Source: Pseudomonas sp. GM50
Lineage (GTDB): Bacteria; Pseudomonadota; Gammaproteobacteria; Pseudomonadales; Pseudomonadaceae
Direction of reading: 5' to 3'
Assembly: GCF_000282375.1 (NCBI RefSeq)
Contig: NZ_AKJK01000092.1
Location: 1 to 45,524 of the forward strand
DNA length: 45,524 nt
Shown here: positions 17,931 to 25,466 of the stretch, piece after piece
Position numbering within the stretch: the first letter of the stretch is position 1
How the letters are laid out: every line of letters begins with the position of its first letter
Made by a program: the position numbers and the translations under genes
Notes under the pieces: generated by a model
Seen by the model: the letters and a program-made list of their open reading frames with translations, nothing else
What the model was told of the DNA's origin: nothing
Databases searched by the model: none

Positions 17931-19634
17931 ATGTTCATCCAAGATATGAAGTTGCTGGCCGCGCCTTACTGGTCGGCTGAAGGCCGTCGCCGCGCCTGGC
18001 TGACCCTCGCCCTGGCCATGCTGGCGGTGGCCGGGATCATTGCGATCCAGGTGCGCTGGAACGAGTGGAGCCTAGGCTTTTACAACTCGTTGCAAAGTCT
18101 GGACGCCGCCGCGTTCGGTTATCACGTCGTGGAGTTGCTGGTACTCGACGTCGCCTTCATCGCCTGCACCATGGCCAAGTTCCAGGTGCAGCAGCGCTTG
18201 CTGATCAGCTGGCGAGAAAAGCTCACCCAGGCCTTTCTCGGCAAGTGGCTCGACAGCCAACGCTACTACCGCAGCCGCTTTCACAGCGTGACCTACGACA
18301 ACCCCGATCAGCGCATTGCCGAGGACTGCAAGATCTTCGTCGAGCAGACCCTGGACCTGGGCCTGAACCTGCTACAGGCGATCATTCTGGTGGTGCTGTT
18401 CAGCATGATCATGTGGCGCATTTCCGGCACGCTGGAGTTCGAAGTCGCCGGACATGCCGTCGCCATCCCTGGCTACATGTTGTGGCTGGCATTGATTTAC
18501 GCGGTGATCGGCAGTGGTATTGCGCACTGGATCGGCAAACCGCTGATCGGGCTGAATTTTATGCAACAACGCCGTGAGGCGGATTTTCGTTTCGGTCTGA
18601 CGCGTTTGCGCGAAGACGCAGAAAATGTTGCCCTTTCCCGTGGCCAGGGTTGGGAAAGCAAGCAATTGTTGGGACAGTTGGGACTGCTGCTGAGCAACTA
18701 CTCGAGGCTGGTCCGCTCGAAAAAACACCTGCTGGGGATTAATGCGGCGTATGAGCGATTCGCCTTTACCTTGCCGCTGCTGCTGGTGTCACCGCGCTTC
18801 TTCTCGCGAGAAATTCAACTGGGGCAACTGACCCAGATCGCTTCGGCATTCGGCGAAATACAGGCCTCACTGTCGTTTCTGATTCGCAGCTACCCGCAAA
18901 TCGCCGAATGGCGTGCGACCAAGACTCGCCTGTGCAGTTTCTGGCGTGAACTCGAGGCATTGCCCGCCCCGGTCGACCCCGTTACCCGTCGTACTCCCGG
19001 CCTGCGGTTGCATGACTTTGCACCGCTGAACGAACACGGTTTACCGCTGTTCGAACCGCTGACGCTGACCTTGGCTCCCGGCGAACGACTGTTGCTGCGT
19101 GGGCCTTCCGGCGTGGGCAAAACCACCCTGCTCCGCTCGCTTGCGGGGTTGTGGCCACGGCACCAGGGCAGCGTCGAACTGGACCGCGAGGGCCTACTTA
19201 TCTTGCCGCAGAGGCCTTATCTGCCCAATGGTTCGTTGCATGAACTGTTGCATCAAACCGGCGAGACCGGTGCTATCGAAATCGACGAAGCACGCCTGGA
19301 AGCCGTGCTCAAACTGACAGAGTTGCAGCACTTGCCGTTGCACAGCACCGATGACTGGAGCCGGCGTTTGAGCCCCGGCGAGCAACAGCGCCTGGCCATG
19401 GCCCGCGCCTTGCTGATTCGGCCACCATTGCTGTTCCTCGACGAAGCCACTTCGGGCCTTGACGACAGTGCCGAGCGACGGCTGTACGAAGCGCTGGCGG
19501 CATCCGACATTACGCTGGTCAGCATCGGCCATCGCGAAAGCCTCGGTGCGTACCACACCTGCGTGATCGATGTGGTGCCAGTGGCTTTGCCCTCCGCGCC
19601 CAAACCAATCCCCTCCACCACTCTGGAATTTTGA
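17931..19634 (+). CDS. SbmA/BacA-YddA family ABC transporter (fused membrane and ATPase domains)
   Basis: A 567-residue protein. The N-terminal half has four to six hydrophobic stretches and the features of the ABC_membrane_2 (SbmA/BacA, peroxisomal ABCD-like) family: a YYRSRF...DNPDQRI segment around residues 117-135 and an EDAENVA...G segment near 230. The ATPase half has Walker A GPSGVGKTT, signature LSPGEQQRL and Walker B LLFLDEATSGLD. Members move peptides, B12 or other amphipathic compounds, and some sit in siderophore loci. It reads away from fhuF across a short divergent gap. I infer a role in handling this siderophore, possibly re-import or recycling across the inner membrane, but the direction of transport cannot be read from sequence. 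Confidence 0.85.
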   Translation: MFIQDMKLLAAPYWSAEGRRRAWLTLALAMLAVAGIIAIQVRWNEWSLGFYNSLQSLDAAAFGYHVVELLVLDVAFIACTMAKFQVQQRLLISWREKLTQAFLGKWLDSQRYYRSRFHSVTYDNPDQRIAEDCKIFVEQTLDLGLNLLQAIILVVLFSMIMWRISGTLEFEVAGHAVAIPGYMLWLALIYAVIGSGIAHWIGKPLIGLNFMQQRREADFRFGLTRLREDAENVALSRGQGWESKQLLGQLGLLLSNYSRLVRSKKHLLGINAAYERFAFTLPLLLVSPRFFSREIQLGQLTQIASAFGEIQASLSFLIRSYPQIAEWRATKTRLCSFWRELEALPAPVDPVTRRTPGLRLHDFAPLNEHGLPLFEPLTLTLAPGERLLLRGPSGVGKTTLLRSLAGLWPRHQGSVELDREGLLILPQRPYLPNGSLHELLHQTGETGAIEIDEARLEAVLKLTELQHLPLHSTDDWSRRLSPGEQQRLAMARALLIRPPLLFLDEATSGLDDSAERRLYEALAASDITLVSIGHRESLGAYHTCVIDVVPVALPSAPKPIPSTTLEF

Positions 19635-19839
19635 GATTATTGGTATCGTTGCCAAAAAAGTGGCTGGCGTTTGCGAGCCTGACTGCGTCCCGGCCCTGCG
19701 TTCAACACGCTCAGGCGAACAGGACTACACCGCCAACATATCCAGGAGCACCAGATCAGCATCATCGGACCACGTGTTATGGTGGGCGATGTATTCACGC
19801 TGAAGCTGATGAAGCAATGCCCTGAAGAAGGGTTGATCA

Positions 19840-20040
19840 ATGCCAAAGAAACATCAGGAAAGCAAAGCAGCGACTGCTGCTGACATTGAGCGCTCTATCC
19901 AGGCGCTGAACAAAATGGCTGAACGCCTCTGGGGCGATGGCCGGGAAGCTGAGGCGAAAGCCCTCCTCGATGCCTTGGATGCGTTAAACCGGGCGCTCGA
20001 TCGGATCAGGATTGGAGAGAGCCGCAGGGTTCTTCATTGA
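19840..20040 (+). CDS. Small hypothetical protein (66 aa), upstream of phage-type repressor
   Basis: A 66-residue, Ala/Leu/Lys-rich, probably helical protein with heptad-like spacing (SIQALNKMAERLW...ALLDALDALNRALDRI), suggesting a short coiled coil. It has no recognised domain and no signal. It lies about 100 bases before the repressor, on the same strand. The gap between them holds an AGCAGC-AGA-GCTGCT palindrome and the repressor promoter, so the two need not be co-transcribed. Coding looks plausible from codon use. A phage or plasmid-derived accessory role is only a guess from its neighbour. Confidence 0.6.
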   Translation: MPKKHQESKAATAADIERSIQALNKMAERLWGDGREAEAKALLDALDALNRALDRIRIGESRRVLH

Positions 20041-20056
20041 GCGATCTGCCACACAT

Positions 20057-20071
20057 AGCAGCAGAGCTGCT
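20057..20071. promoter_or_regulatory. Palindrome AGCAGC-AGA-GCTGCT, candidate repressor operator
   Basis: Perfect 6-base arms around a 3-base centre, about 70 bases upstream of the HTH/S24 repressor start. Closely related AGCAG/CTGCT palindromes recur at 20105-20123 and 21416-21451, flanking the repressor-lipoprotein unit. Binding is inferred from position and symmetry only. Confidence 0.45.
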
Positions 20072-20101
20072 TTTGTGCGCTGGAAACTACTATCAGCGCT
20101 A

Positions 20102-20139
20102 CTTGCAGAAATATCAGTTCTGCTAATACTCTTGTCGCC
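20102..20139 (+). promoter_or_regulatory. Repressor promoter with overlapping operator; probably leaderless transcript
   Basis: An extended -10, TGC-TAATAC, has its hexamer at 20124-20129, and a CTTGCA -35-like element at 20102-20107 lies 16 bases before it. The hexamer ends 10 bases before the ATG at 20140, so initiation would fall at or within a few bases of the start codon. There is no Shine-Dalgarno sequence. This recalls the leaderless cI message of phage lambda. The inverted repeat GCAGAA-N7-TTCTGC (20105-20123) fills the spacer and would let the product repress itself. Confidence 0.55.
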
Positions 20140-20931
20140 ATGAAAACACGCCGCCCCCTTACCCCTGAAGAAGTTGCCGAGAGCACCAGGCTCAAGGCTA
20201 TTTACGACCAGCGAAAGTCTGCCGCTAAAGCGGCTGGATCAAATCTCACTCAAGCGGACGTGGCTGAAGCTTGCGGCTGGTCTGGCCAAAGCGCCTTCAG
20301 TCAGTACGCAACCGGCAAGGTTCCACTGAACGTCGAGGCACTCCTGAAACTGGCAAAAGCCTTGCGCTTCGATGCCAGCGAAGTGAGCCCACGCCTGATG
20401 TCGACCATTGCCAGCGTCCAGTCTTCCGAGCGCATTCAGCCAAGCGTAATGATGTCGGACATCCAGCCTTGGGATGACGACACGCCCCTGGATGACGATG
20501 AGGTCTACGTTCCCTTCCTGCGCGAAGTGGAACTGGCGGCCGGATCAGGCCGTTTCGTCATTGAGGAAAGCGACAGCGCCCGGCTGCGCTTTTTCAAGAA
20601 GGACCTTCGCCATAACGGCGTTCAGTTCAGCAACGCGAAGTGTGTGGTTGTCAGCGGCAACAGCATGCTGCCAGTGCTGCGTGACGGCGCAACCGTAGGC
20701 ATCAACGTCGGCAAGAGTTCACTGGGCGATATCGTTGACGGCGACATGTACGCCATCAACCACAACGGTCAGCTACGGGTGAAGCAGGTTTACCGCCTAC
20801 CAACGGGCATCCGCCTGCGCAGCTTCAATCGCGACGAGCACCCGGATGAGGACTACACCTTTGCAGAAATCCAGGAACAGCAAATCGTGATTCTGGGCCA
20901 CGTGTTCTGGTGGGGAATGTTTGCCCGCTGA
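20140..20931 (+). CDS. Phage-type HTH/S24 (LexA-like, PrtR/CI-like) self-cleaving repressor
   Basis: A 263-residue protein. The N-terminal helix-turn-helix is about 20-85 (LTQADVAEACGWSGQSAFSQY...). The C-terminal S24 domain is about 120-260 with an Ala-Gly cleavage site in ELAAGSG, the nucleophile Ser in GNSMLPVL and the general-base Lys in LRVKQVY. Family members (CI, and PrtR controlling pyocins) dimerise on palindromic operators and cleave themselves when RecA is activated by DNA damage. The promoter just upstream overlaps a GCAGAA/TTCTGC repeat, which suggests autoregulation. No tail, lysis or integrase genes are in the window, so it is either an orphan remnant or controls genes in trans. 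A lipoprotein gene follows 35 bases downstream. Confidence 0.9.
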   Translation: MKTRRPLTPEEVAESTRLKAIYDQRKSAAKAAGSNLTQADVAEACGWSGQSAFSQYATGKVPLNVEALLKLAKALRFDASEVSPRLMSTIASVQSSERIQPSVMMSDIQPWDDDTPLDDDEVYVPFLREVELAAGSGRFVIEESDSARLRFFKKDLRHNGVQFSNAKCVVVSGNSMLPVLRDGATVGINVGKSSLGDIVDGDMYAINHNGQLRVKQVYRLPTGIRLRSFNRDEHPDEDYTFAEIQEQQIVILGHVFWWGMFAR

Positions 20932-20966
20932 TTGACCGCATCAGGCATTTGCATAGGGAAATGGAC

Positions 20967-21293
20967 ATGAACATTTTACGGATTACGGCACCTCTGCTCG
21001 TAGCCCTCCTCGCCTCTGGATGCACCAGCGTGCCGAAGGAAAAGACCGAGTACGAAAAGCAGATCGAGGCGATGCCAATGCCCGCCACAGAGGCGGATAG
21101 GCTCGAGCAGTGCAAGTACCTCAATGACGCCGTCTTTTGGCAAATGCCGGGAAATGGGATGCGGAGCAGAAAAACCTCATGGTTCGAGCCTCTCGATTAC
21201 TCAAAGGTATTCGCACTCAATCGCCGCATGGTTGCGATGAAGTGCCCCAAGGTAGAAATACCGCCTTGGATGAAGCTGCAGAAAGCTCAATGA
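20967..21293 (+). CDS. Small putative lipoprotein (108 aa)
   Basis: The start at 20967 has AGGG eight bases before it; the ATG at 20961 is too close. Residues 1-19 form a lipoprotein signal ending LLASGC, giving a lipidated Cys19. The mature part is about 90 residues, charged, with two further Cys (EQCKYLND and AMKCPKVE) that could form a disulfide. It has no recognised family. The gene is probably co-transcribed with the repressor upstream and ends before a strong terminator at 21372. Its presence next to a repressor is reminiscent of phage lysogenic-conversion genes, but that is inference. Confidence 0.75.
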   Translation: MNILRITAPLLVALLASGCTSVPKEKTEYEKQIEAMPMPATEADRLEQCKYLNDAVFWQMPGNGMRSRKTSWFEPLDYSKVFALNRRMVAMKCPKVEIPPWMKLQKAQ

Positions 21294-21371
21294 GCGGTGT
21301 GGCCTTGGGACATGTCTGCGACCCGACTTCAGGCGCAGAACGACACTCTGCAGGATCCGTCATCGATTAGA

Positions 21372-21395
21372 AGCCCGCCAAGCGCGGGCTTTTTT
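21372..21395 (+). terminator. Rho-independent terminator after repressor-lipoprotein unit
   Basis: AGCCCGC (21372-21378), loop CAAGC and GCGGGCT (21384-21390) are followed by a run of six T. This is a textbook intrinsic terminator, 79 bases after the lipoprotein stop. Confidence 0.9.
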
Positions 21396-21415
21396 GTGCC
21401 TTTCAATAATATTAT

Positions 21416-21451
21416 TAGCAGCGCTATTTACTTTAAATAGCAGCACTGCTA
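21416..21451. promoter_or_regulatory. Operator-like palindromes upstream of the PL7 lyase gene
   Basis: TAGC-AGC-GCTA (21416-21426) and TAGCAG-CA-CTGCTA (21438-21451) lie in an AT-rich stretch between the terminator and the lyase gene. The first matches TATCAGCGCTACTT, just upstream of the repressor -35 region, at 12 of 14 positions. The rest of the gap (21452-21587) shows no gene or clear structure. Control by the nearby S24 repressor is inferred. Confidence 0.45.
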
Positions 21452-21601
21452 CTTTTATTTGCAAGTCAAGACAACACCGGCCCAGCAACGAAAGCATCAC
21501 TTCTGCCCATTCATCGAGTGGGCAGTGGGATGTAGGCCTACATCAAAAGCGCAAGGCTCAATGGAGCAAAAGGTGACATCAATGAATTAAGGAAAATGAC
21601 C

Positions 21602-22276
21602 ATGACTGTAGACATCAGCAACTACACAATCGCAACACCGCTTCCCATCTCCGAGACCAACCCCATCGCACTCGAGCTCATCGGCTGGCGGGCACTGCTT
21701 GAATGTCCGGAAGTCATTTCGATGCTTCCAGATGGCTCGCTGCAAATGACGGCACCGACACTCGGCGCTTCGAGCAAAAGCACGCGCCGCACCCGCTGCG
21801 AGTGGAAAGAGCCAGGTTATTGGCTGTTCGCCAGCGCTGCTGACCACTGGAACCGACAAGAAATGCGGCTGACGAAGGTCAACTCGCTGCAGAAGGTCGT
21901 GATCAGCCAGATTCATGTGCAGGGTTCAGAGCGACCACCGGTAAAGGTGTTCTGGAACAAAGGCCGGATCACCATGGGGTTCCGGTCGAGTTATCTTCAA
22001 GAAGACCCGGTGAACACGACGGTTCTGGAAGACGTGCCGCTCGGGGCACTGTTCAAAATCAACATTCACGCCAATTCGAGCGGCGCTGTCTCCGTTTCGG
22101 CGAGCTGTAACGGGGTCAAATCGACCTCCGCAATCATGCGCCTCGACAACACCTGGGACACGAAAACGCTGGCCTTCCACGGCGGTGTGTACAACCAGAT
22201 CGATTACTCCGACACCACCGACCCCGAAGACGGTTCGGTGTGCATCATCAGCGATCTTTCCATCACCCACGCTTGA
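21602..22276 (+). CDS. Polysaccharide lyase family 7 (alginate lyase)-like protein
   Basis: A 224-residue protein. AAGGA lies eight bases before the ATG at 21602; an ATG at 21596 is only two bases away from it. Three PL7 landmarks appear in order: an Arg-rich strand RRTRCEW about residue 60, SQIHVQG about 100 with the Gln/His pair, and LAFHGGVYNQ about 190. PL7 enzymes cut alginate by beta-elimination using Arg, Gln/Asn, His and Tyr at these places. The length equals the small single-domain Pseudomonas members (such as PA1167 as I remember it), which also lack an obvious signal peptide. It stands alone between a repressor-lipoprotein pair and a hairpin, not in an alginate operon. It could degrade self alginate or exopolysaccharide, or be phage-derived. 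Confidence 0.77.
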   Translation: MTVDISNYTIATPLPISETNPIALELIGWRALLECPEVISMLPDGSLQMTAPTLGASSKSTRRTRCEWKEPGYWLFASAADHWNRQEMRLTKVNSLQKVVISQIHVQGSERPPVKVFWNKGRITMGFRSSYLQEDPVNTTVLEDVPLGALFKINIHANSSGAVSVSASCNGVKSTSAIMRLDNTWDTKTLAFHGGVYNQIDYSDTTDPEDGSVCIISDLSITHA

Positions 22277-22294
22277 TATTAAATCGGACCTGTA

Positions 22295-22338
22295 GGAGCC
22301 AGCGGTGCGGCAAGTCGGATCGCCGCACCGCTGGCTCC
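22295..22338. repeat. REP-like hairpin, 17-bp perfect stem
   Basis: GGAGCCAGCGGTGCGGC (22295-22311) and its exact complement (22322-22338) flank a 10-base loop. It starts with the TGTAGGAGC head seen in other repeats of this window, but its body differs. It has no T-run, although it could still attenuate transcription from the lyase gene. Confidence 0.8.
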
Positions 22339-22410
22339 TGCTCTGCCCTCCCCCCATCACGATCCTGCAGCTAAGCTTCTAACGGCTGAACAGACTAGGA
22401 GTCGTCGCTC

Positions 22411-22770
22411 ATGCTCAATAAAAATCCTTGCCCAAACGTTGAGGCACCAGACCATCCAACCCTGTCGACATGGGACGATCAAAACGCCGCAACATCCATC
22501 GATGGCGACGCGTTTACCGCCCCGCCCGCCTTGACCAACGCCGAACTGGTTCACTTGCGTGTGCGGGTGATTGCCCTGGAAAACCTGGTCATCGCGCTGC
22601 TGGCAGAAGGTTCGGAACGTCAGCTCGCCATTGCCCGGGACATGGCCGACTACATTTCCCCCAGGCCCGGTTTTACCCAGCATCCCTTGACCGTTCATGC
22701 GGCGGCACAGATGACCCACTGCGTCGACCGCGCCGAGCGATTTCGCCAACGTGACGAGCCATCGGTTTAA
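22411..22770 (+). CDS. Conserved-looking hypothetical protein (119 aa)
   Basis: A soluble 119-residue protein. The first 45 residues are Pro/Thr/Asp-rich and probably disordered. The middle, TNAELVHLRVRVIALENLVIALLAEG, is an amphipathic helix with coiled-coil character, and the tail has two His and a Cys. It has no signal peptide and no recognised family. It is a single-gene unit between a REP-like hairpin and a gene-poor 195-base stretch (22771-22965) in which I see nothing else. Codon use is typical of the surroundings, which supports a real gene. Confidence 0.65.
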   Translation: MLNKNPCPNVEAPDHPTLSTWDDQNAATSIDGDAFTAPPALTNAELVHLRVRVIALENLVIALLAEGSERQLAIARDMADYISPRPGFTQHPLTVHAAAQMTHCVDRAERFRQRDEPSV

Positions 22771-22965
22771 TTGGCGCTGGGAGATGACGGGCCAAGGATC
22801 ACGCGGCACCGATCCTGTGCGGCGCGATCAGTCAGGCTATCGGACACAAGTTCGACTTCGCGCCATTCATCGATAATACTCAACAATCGAAAAGTGCCTG
22901 CCAATAGTCAAAACAATGCCCCGGCATCAGGGGATTTCAGAACGTGTAGTAGTGGGTTCAAGCTT

Positions 22966-23229
22966 ATGAAAGATATCTATCTGCTGATCGAGCATGGAAT
23001 GGATCAGGGCGAAGTTTATGTACTTGGCTGGTTCGATGATGAGAAAAGGGCCAAGGAAGTGGCCGAGGAGAAGGAATGGGAGGTGTACCGCGCCAGCTTG
23101 AAAACTGAGCATCCCTGGTCAAATCACAAACCGCTGTCGCCAGACCAGACTAAATATCGCCGTTTCTGGATCAAAGAGATTTCCAGATTTGATCACGTCC
23201 CCGCCCCCAGCTCCCCGGCGGTTCATTGA
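22966..23229 (+). CDS. Small hypothetical protein (87 aa)
   Basis: Reads MKDIYLLIEHGMDQGEVYVL..., with a compact alpha/beta look, many charged residues and a conserved-looking WFDDEKRAKEVAEEKEWEVYRAS stretch. It has no signal or Cys. The frame stays open upstream to 22771, but ATG 22966 begins the well-structured part. No strong Shine-Dalgarno sequence is visible. Its last 7 bases overlap the convergent small gene at 23223-23426. Function unknown. Confidence 0.6.
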   Translation: MKDIYLLIEHGMDQGEVYVLGWFDDEKRAKEVAEEKEWEVYRASLKTEHPWSNHKPLSPDQTKYRRFWIKEISRFDHVPAPSSPAVH

Positions 23230-23426
23230 CCCCCATCCGACTTCGGCTGCTCGGGGTACGCCCCCAGTGATGGGATGCAGTCGTCTGGCTGGCTCGGTTC
23301 ATTGTCGAATGTGCTGACCTGCACCAAGCCTACCCACTCGGCCTGCTGAGCCTTGACCGACGTCAGAATATCGAGCTCAAGCATGGCCAATCTTGATCGG
23401 CTTCGCGATATGTCAGATCGCCTCAT
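23223..23426 (-). CDS. Possible small hypothetical protein (67 aa)
   Basis: A 67-residue frame with good codon use for this genome and a protein-like pattern: an Arg/Ser-rich start, a helix LAMLELDILTSVKAQQAEWVGLVQV, then an acidic Pro-rich tail. AGGG lies about seven bases before the ATG. It ends within the 3' end of the convergent gene at 22966-23229 and starts 53 bases from the SRAP gene on the other strand. No family is recognised and it may be spurious. Confidence 0.42.
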   Translation of the reverse strand: MRRSDISRSRSRLAMLELDILTSVKAQQAEWVGLVQVSTFDNEPSQPDDCIPSLGAYPEQPKSDGGQ

Positions 23427-23479
23427 GGATCGCCCTGAAACTATTGTCTAAGCTCAGGATTAAGCATGAGGGCTCAGCC

Positions 23480-24172
23480 ATGTGCGGACGACTTTCGCAG
23501 TATCGAGGCATTCACGAGTTCGTGGCGGCGCTGAGTATGCCCAACGCCCTGGTCAACAATGCTGGCGATCAGCCGCTTGAGCTCTACAACGCCGCGCCGT
23601 CGACTCAGCTCGCCCTGTTCCATGAGGAAAGCGACATGCTGCACGCCGACAGGGTTCGTTGGGGCTGGCGACCGCACTGGGCCAGGGATCATGCGACACC
23701 GATCAACGCCAGGGTTGAGAAAGTCGCCCACGACCCATTCTTCAAGGAGATATGGCCGCACCGGGCAATCATTGCCATCGACAACTGGTTTGAATGGGTT
23801 TACGAGGGCGGCCCGAAGAAGCAGCCTTACCTGATCCGTCGCAAGGATCGCGCGCCGATCCTGTGCGCCGCAATTGGTCAGTATCCAAGGTACGAAAAGG
23901 AGCCAGACGAGCATGATGGCTTCGTGATCATCACCGCGGACAGTGAAGGCGGCATGGTGGATGTTCACGACCGTCGGCCAGTGACGCTCAATCCCGAACT
24001 GGCCCGGGAATGGATTGATCCCTACACGCCCAAGGAGCGCGCCGAGCAGATTCTCCTGCAGCAAAGCGAACCTTGCGACGTCTTCGAATGGTTCAAAGTG
24101 GACATGGCTGTGGGCAATGTGAAGAACCAGGGCTCAGAACTGATAGAGCCTATCGACGACCTGAGTACATGA
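23480..24172 (+). CDS. SRAP-domain protein (SOS response-associated, YedK/HMCES family)
   Basis: A 230-residue single SRAP domain. It begins MCGRL, so Cys2 becomes the N-terminal nucleophile after Met removal. Further signatures are NAAPSTQ about 38, WGWRPHW about 62, NARVEKVAHDPFF about 76 with the Asn/Arg/Glu set, an IDNWFEW strand about 101, and ITADSEGGMVDVHDRRPVTL about 152 with the conserved His. YedK and HMCES form a thiazolidine crosslink between Cys2 and abasic sites in single-stranded DNA, shielding them from cleavage. The start at 23480 is fixed by the need for Met-Cys. I saw no LexA box upstream. Confidence 0.93.
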   Translation: MCGRLSQYRGIHEFVAALSMPNALVNNAGDQPLELYNAAPSTQLALFHEESDMLHADRVRWGWRPHWARDHATPINARVEKVAHDPFFKEIWPHRAIIAIDNWFEWVYEGGPKKQPYLIRRKDRAPILCAAIGQYPRYEKEPDEHDGFVIITADSEGGMVDVHDRRPVTLNPELAREWIDPYTPKERAEQILLQQSEPCDVFEWFKVDMAVGNVKNQGSELIEPIDDLST

Positions 24173-24327
24173 CTCGCCCGCAGACTCACCCCGCCTGTAC
24201 GAATCCCCAGTGACGCCCCGCGACCATGACGAGCGGGGATAAAACAATCTGAACCCGCACTTCCCCTCCAAGTCGAAAAAATTGGCAGCCCTTAATCACT
24301 GAAGCATCACTTTAAAGGAGTCTTTTC

Positions 24328-24741
24328 ATGAAGATTTCGGAAGTTATGACGAAAGATGTTTTAACAGCCAAGCCAAGCCAGACAATCCAGGAGGCCGCGA
24401 ACATGATGGCCAGGATCGATAGCGGCGCCATCATGGTTGAGGAGCAAGAGCGTCTGATTGGCATGATCACGGACCGGGATATAGCCATCAGGGCCGTAGC
24501 CGAAGGACTCCCCGGCAAAACCCCTATCAGTAAAGTAATGACTGGCGGCATCCGCTATTGCTTTGAGGATGAAGACATAGAGCATGTGGCAAAAAACATG
24601 GCGGACGTGCAACTGCGTCGCCTGCCCGTGCTCAACCGAGACAAGCGTCTGGTTGGCGTTGTGTCGCTGGGAAACATTGCCAGCACTCGATCTCAATCCG
24701 CCGCTGCTACGGTTTTGCGCGGAGTGGCACAGGCTCATTAA
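24328..24741 (+). CDS. CBS-domain pair protein (137 aa)
   Basis: Two CBS motifs make up the whole protein (about 7-62 and 72-130), each ending in the typical hydrophobic-G-hydrophobic-hydrophobic strand (RLIGMITDRDIAIRA and RLVGVVSLGNIA). CBS pairs bind adenine nucleotides such as AMP, ATP or SAM and act as energy or redox sensors. Stand-alone pairs of this size are common stress-linked proteins in Pseudomonas. AAAGGAG lies at good distance from the ATG. The 192 bases downstream hold no gene that I can support. Confidence 0.92.
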   Translation: MKISEVMTKDVLTAKPSQTIQEAANMMARIDSGAIMVEEQERLIGMITDRDIAIRAVAEGLPGKTPISKVMTGGIRYCFEDEDIEHVAKNMADVQLRRLPVLNRDKRLVGVVSLGNIASTRSQSAAATVLRGVAQAH

Positions 24742-24933
24742 CGGGCCGCTTAAGCGTTCATCAGGATCAAAGCTCGCATGGATCTGGCGCGCTCGCCTGG
24801 CCTGGAATCCCGTTCGAAAGCCGGCTTCAGGGTCAGGCGAGTCCTTGTGCACACATCCGCCGCAACCGTCTCGCCGAGATAACCTTCCCACACCCAGTGC
24901 GTCGTTCGGGTCGCATGCTTATTGCACGAAACA

Positions 24934-25188
24934 TCAGTTTGGCTCGACGAGCAGGTCCTTGTCCTCCGCGCCTAGCGCCGGCTCCTGGTCTTCCAATTGG
25001 TCGGTTTCACGCTTCTTTTTCAGTCGGGCTCGAGTGCGCTCGGTGTCATAGGTTTTTCCGTCGGCCAAGGCATTCAGGGTTGTTGAAATCCGATAGAAAC
25101 CACCGCACGGCTCACAATAAATACGCAAGCCACCGCCGAACGAAAGATCTTCCAGCGCATTAGTGTTTCCACAAAGCGGACAGCTCAT
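24934..25188 (-). CDS. Small Cys-rich (zinc-ribbon-like) protein (84 aa)
   Basis: Starts MSCPLCG with AGGAGG five bases before the ATG at 25188. Two Cys pairs (CPLC at 3-6 and CEPC about 27-30) are spaced as in small zinc ribbons and followed by GFYRIS. The C-terminal half is highly charged (TERTRARLKKKRETDQLEDQEP) and ends in an acidic tail. The same plan recurs in the protein at 25467-25772 on the same strand: Cys pairs, G-x-Y-[RK]-[IV]-S, then ERTR. They are probably paralogues. Function unknown; nucleic-acid or protein binding is possible. Confidence 0.75.
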   Translation of the reverse strand: MSCPLCGNTNALEDLSFGGGLRIYCEPCGGFYRISTTLNALADGKTYDTERTRARLKKKRETDQLEDQEPALGAEDKDLLVEPN

Positions 25189-25352
25189 AGCCACCTCCTG
25201 ATCATTCAGTTAGCCGCTTTCAGCCCGCCATAAATGATGACAACCTGGGTAGGTGTGATGACGAATAGCGGGGACATGTTGATATCGACAGGGGCTATCC
25301 ATGGAGGTTGCTTGTTTTTTGTCGATAGATCGAGCAATACCTGCGTGAGCCC

Positions 25353-25437
25353 TGTAGGAGCTGCCGAAGGCTGCGATCTTTTGATCTTTCAGGAAGCGCT
25401 GAAGATCAAAAGATCGCAGCCTGCGGCAGCTCCTACA
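25353..25437. repeat. Long inverted repeat, TGTAGGAGCTGCC-type REP pair
   Basis: Two nearly complementary arms of about 38-40 bases, beginning TGTAGGAGCTGCCG and including GCTGCGATCTTTTGATCTT, face each other across a short centre. This is the Pseudomonas extragenic palindrome family also present at 32149-32233 and 43720-43833. It lies between the two Cys-rich paralogues. The remaining 25195-25352 holds no gene that I can support. Confidence 0.9.
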
Positions 25438-25466
25438 AAGTCTGCGTCAGCATCGGGGGGCGGATT

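Noticed and set aside
23400..23480. LexA box upstream of the SRAP gene
   Set aside because: No CTGTAT/ATACAG-type palindrome could be seen before the start.
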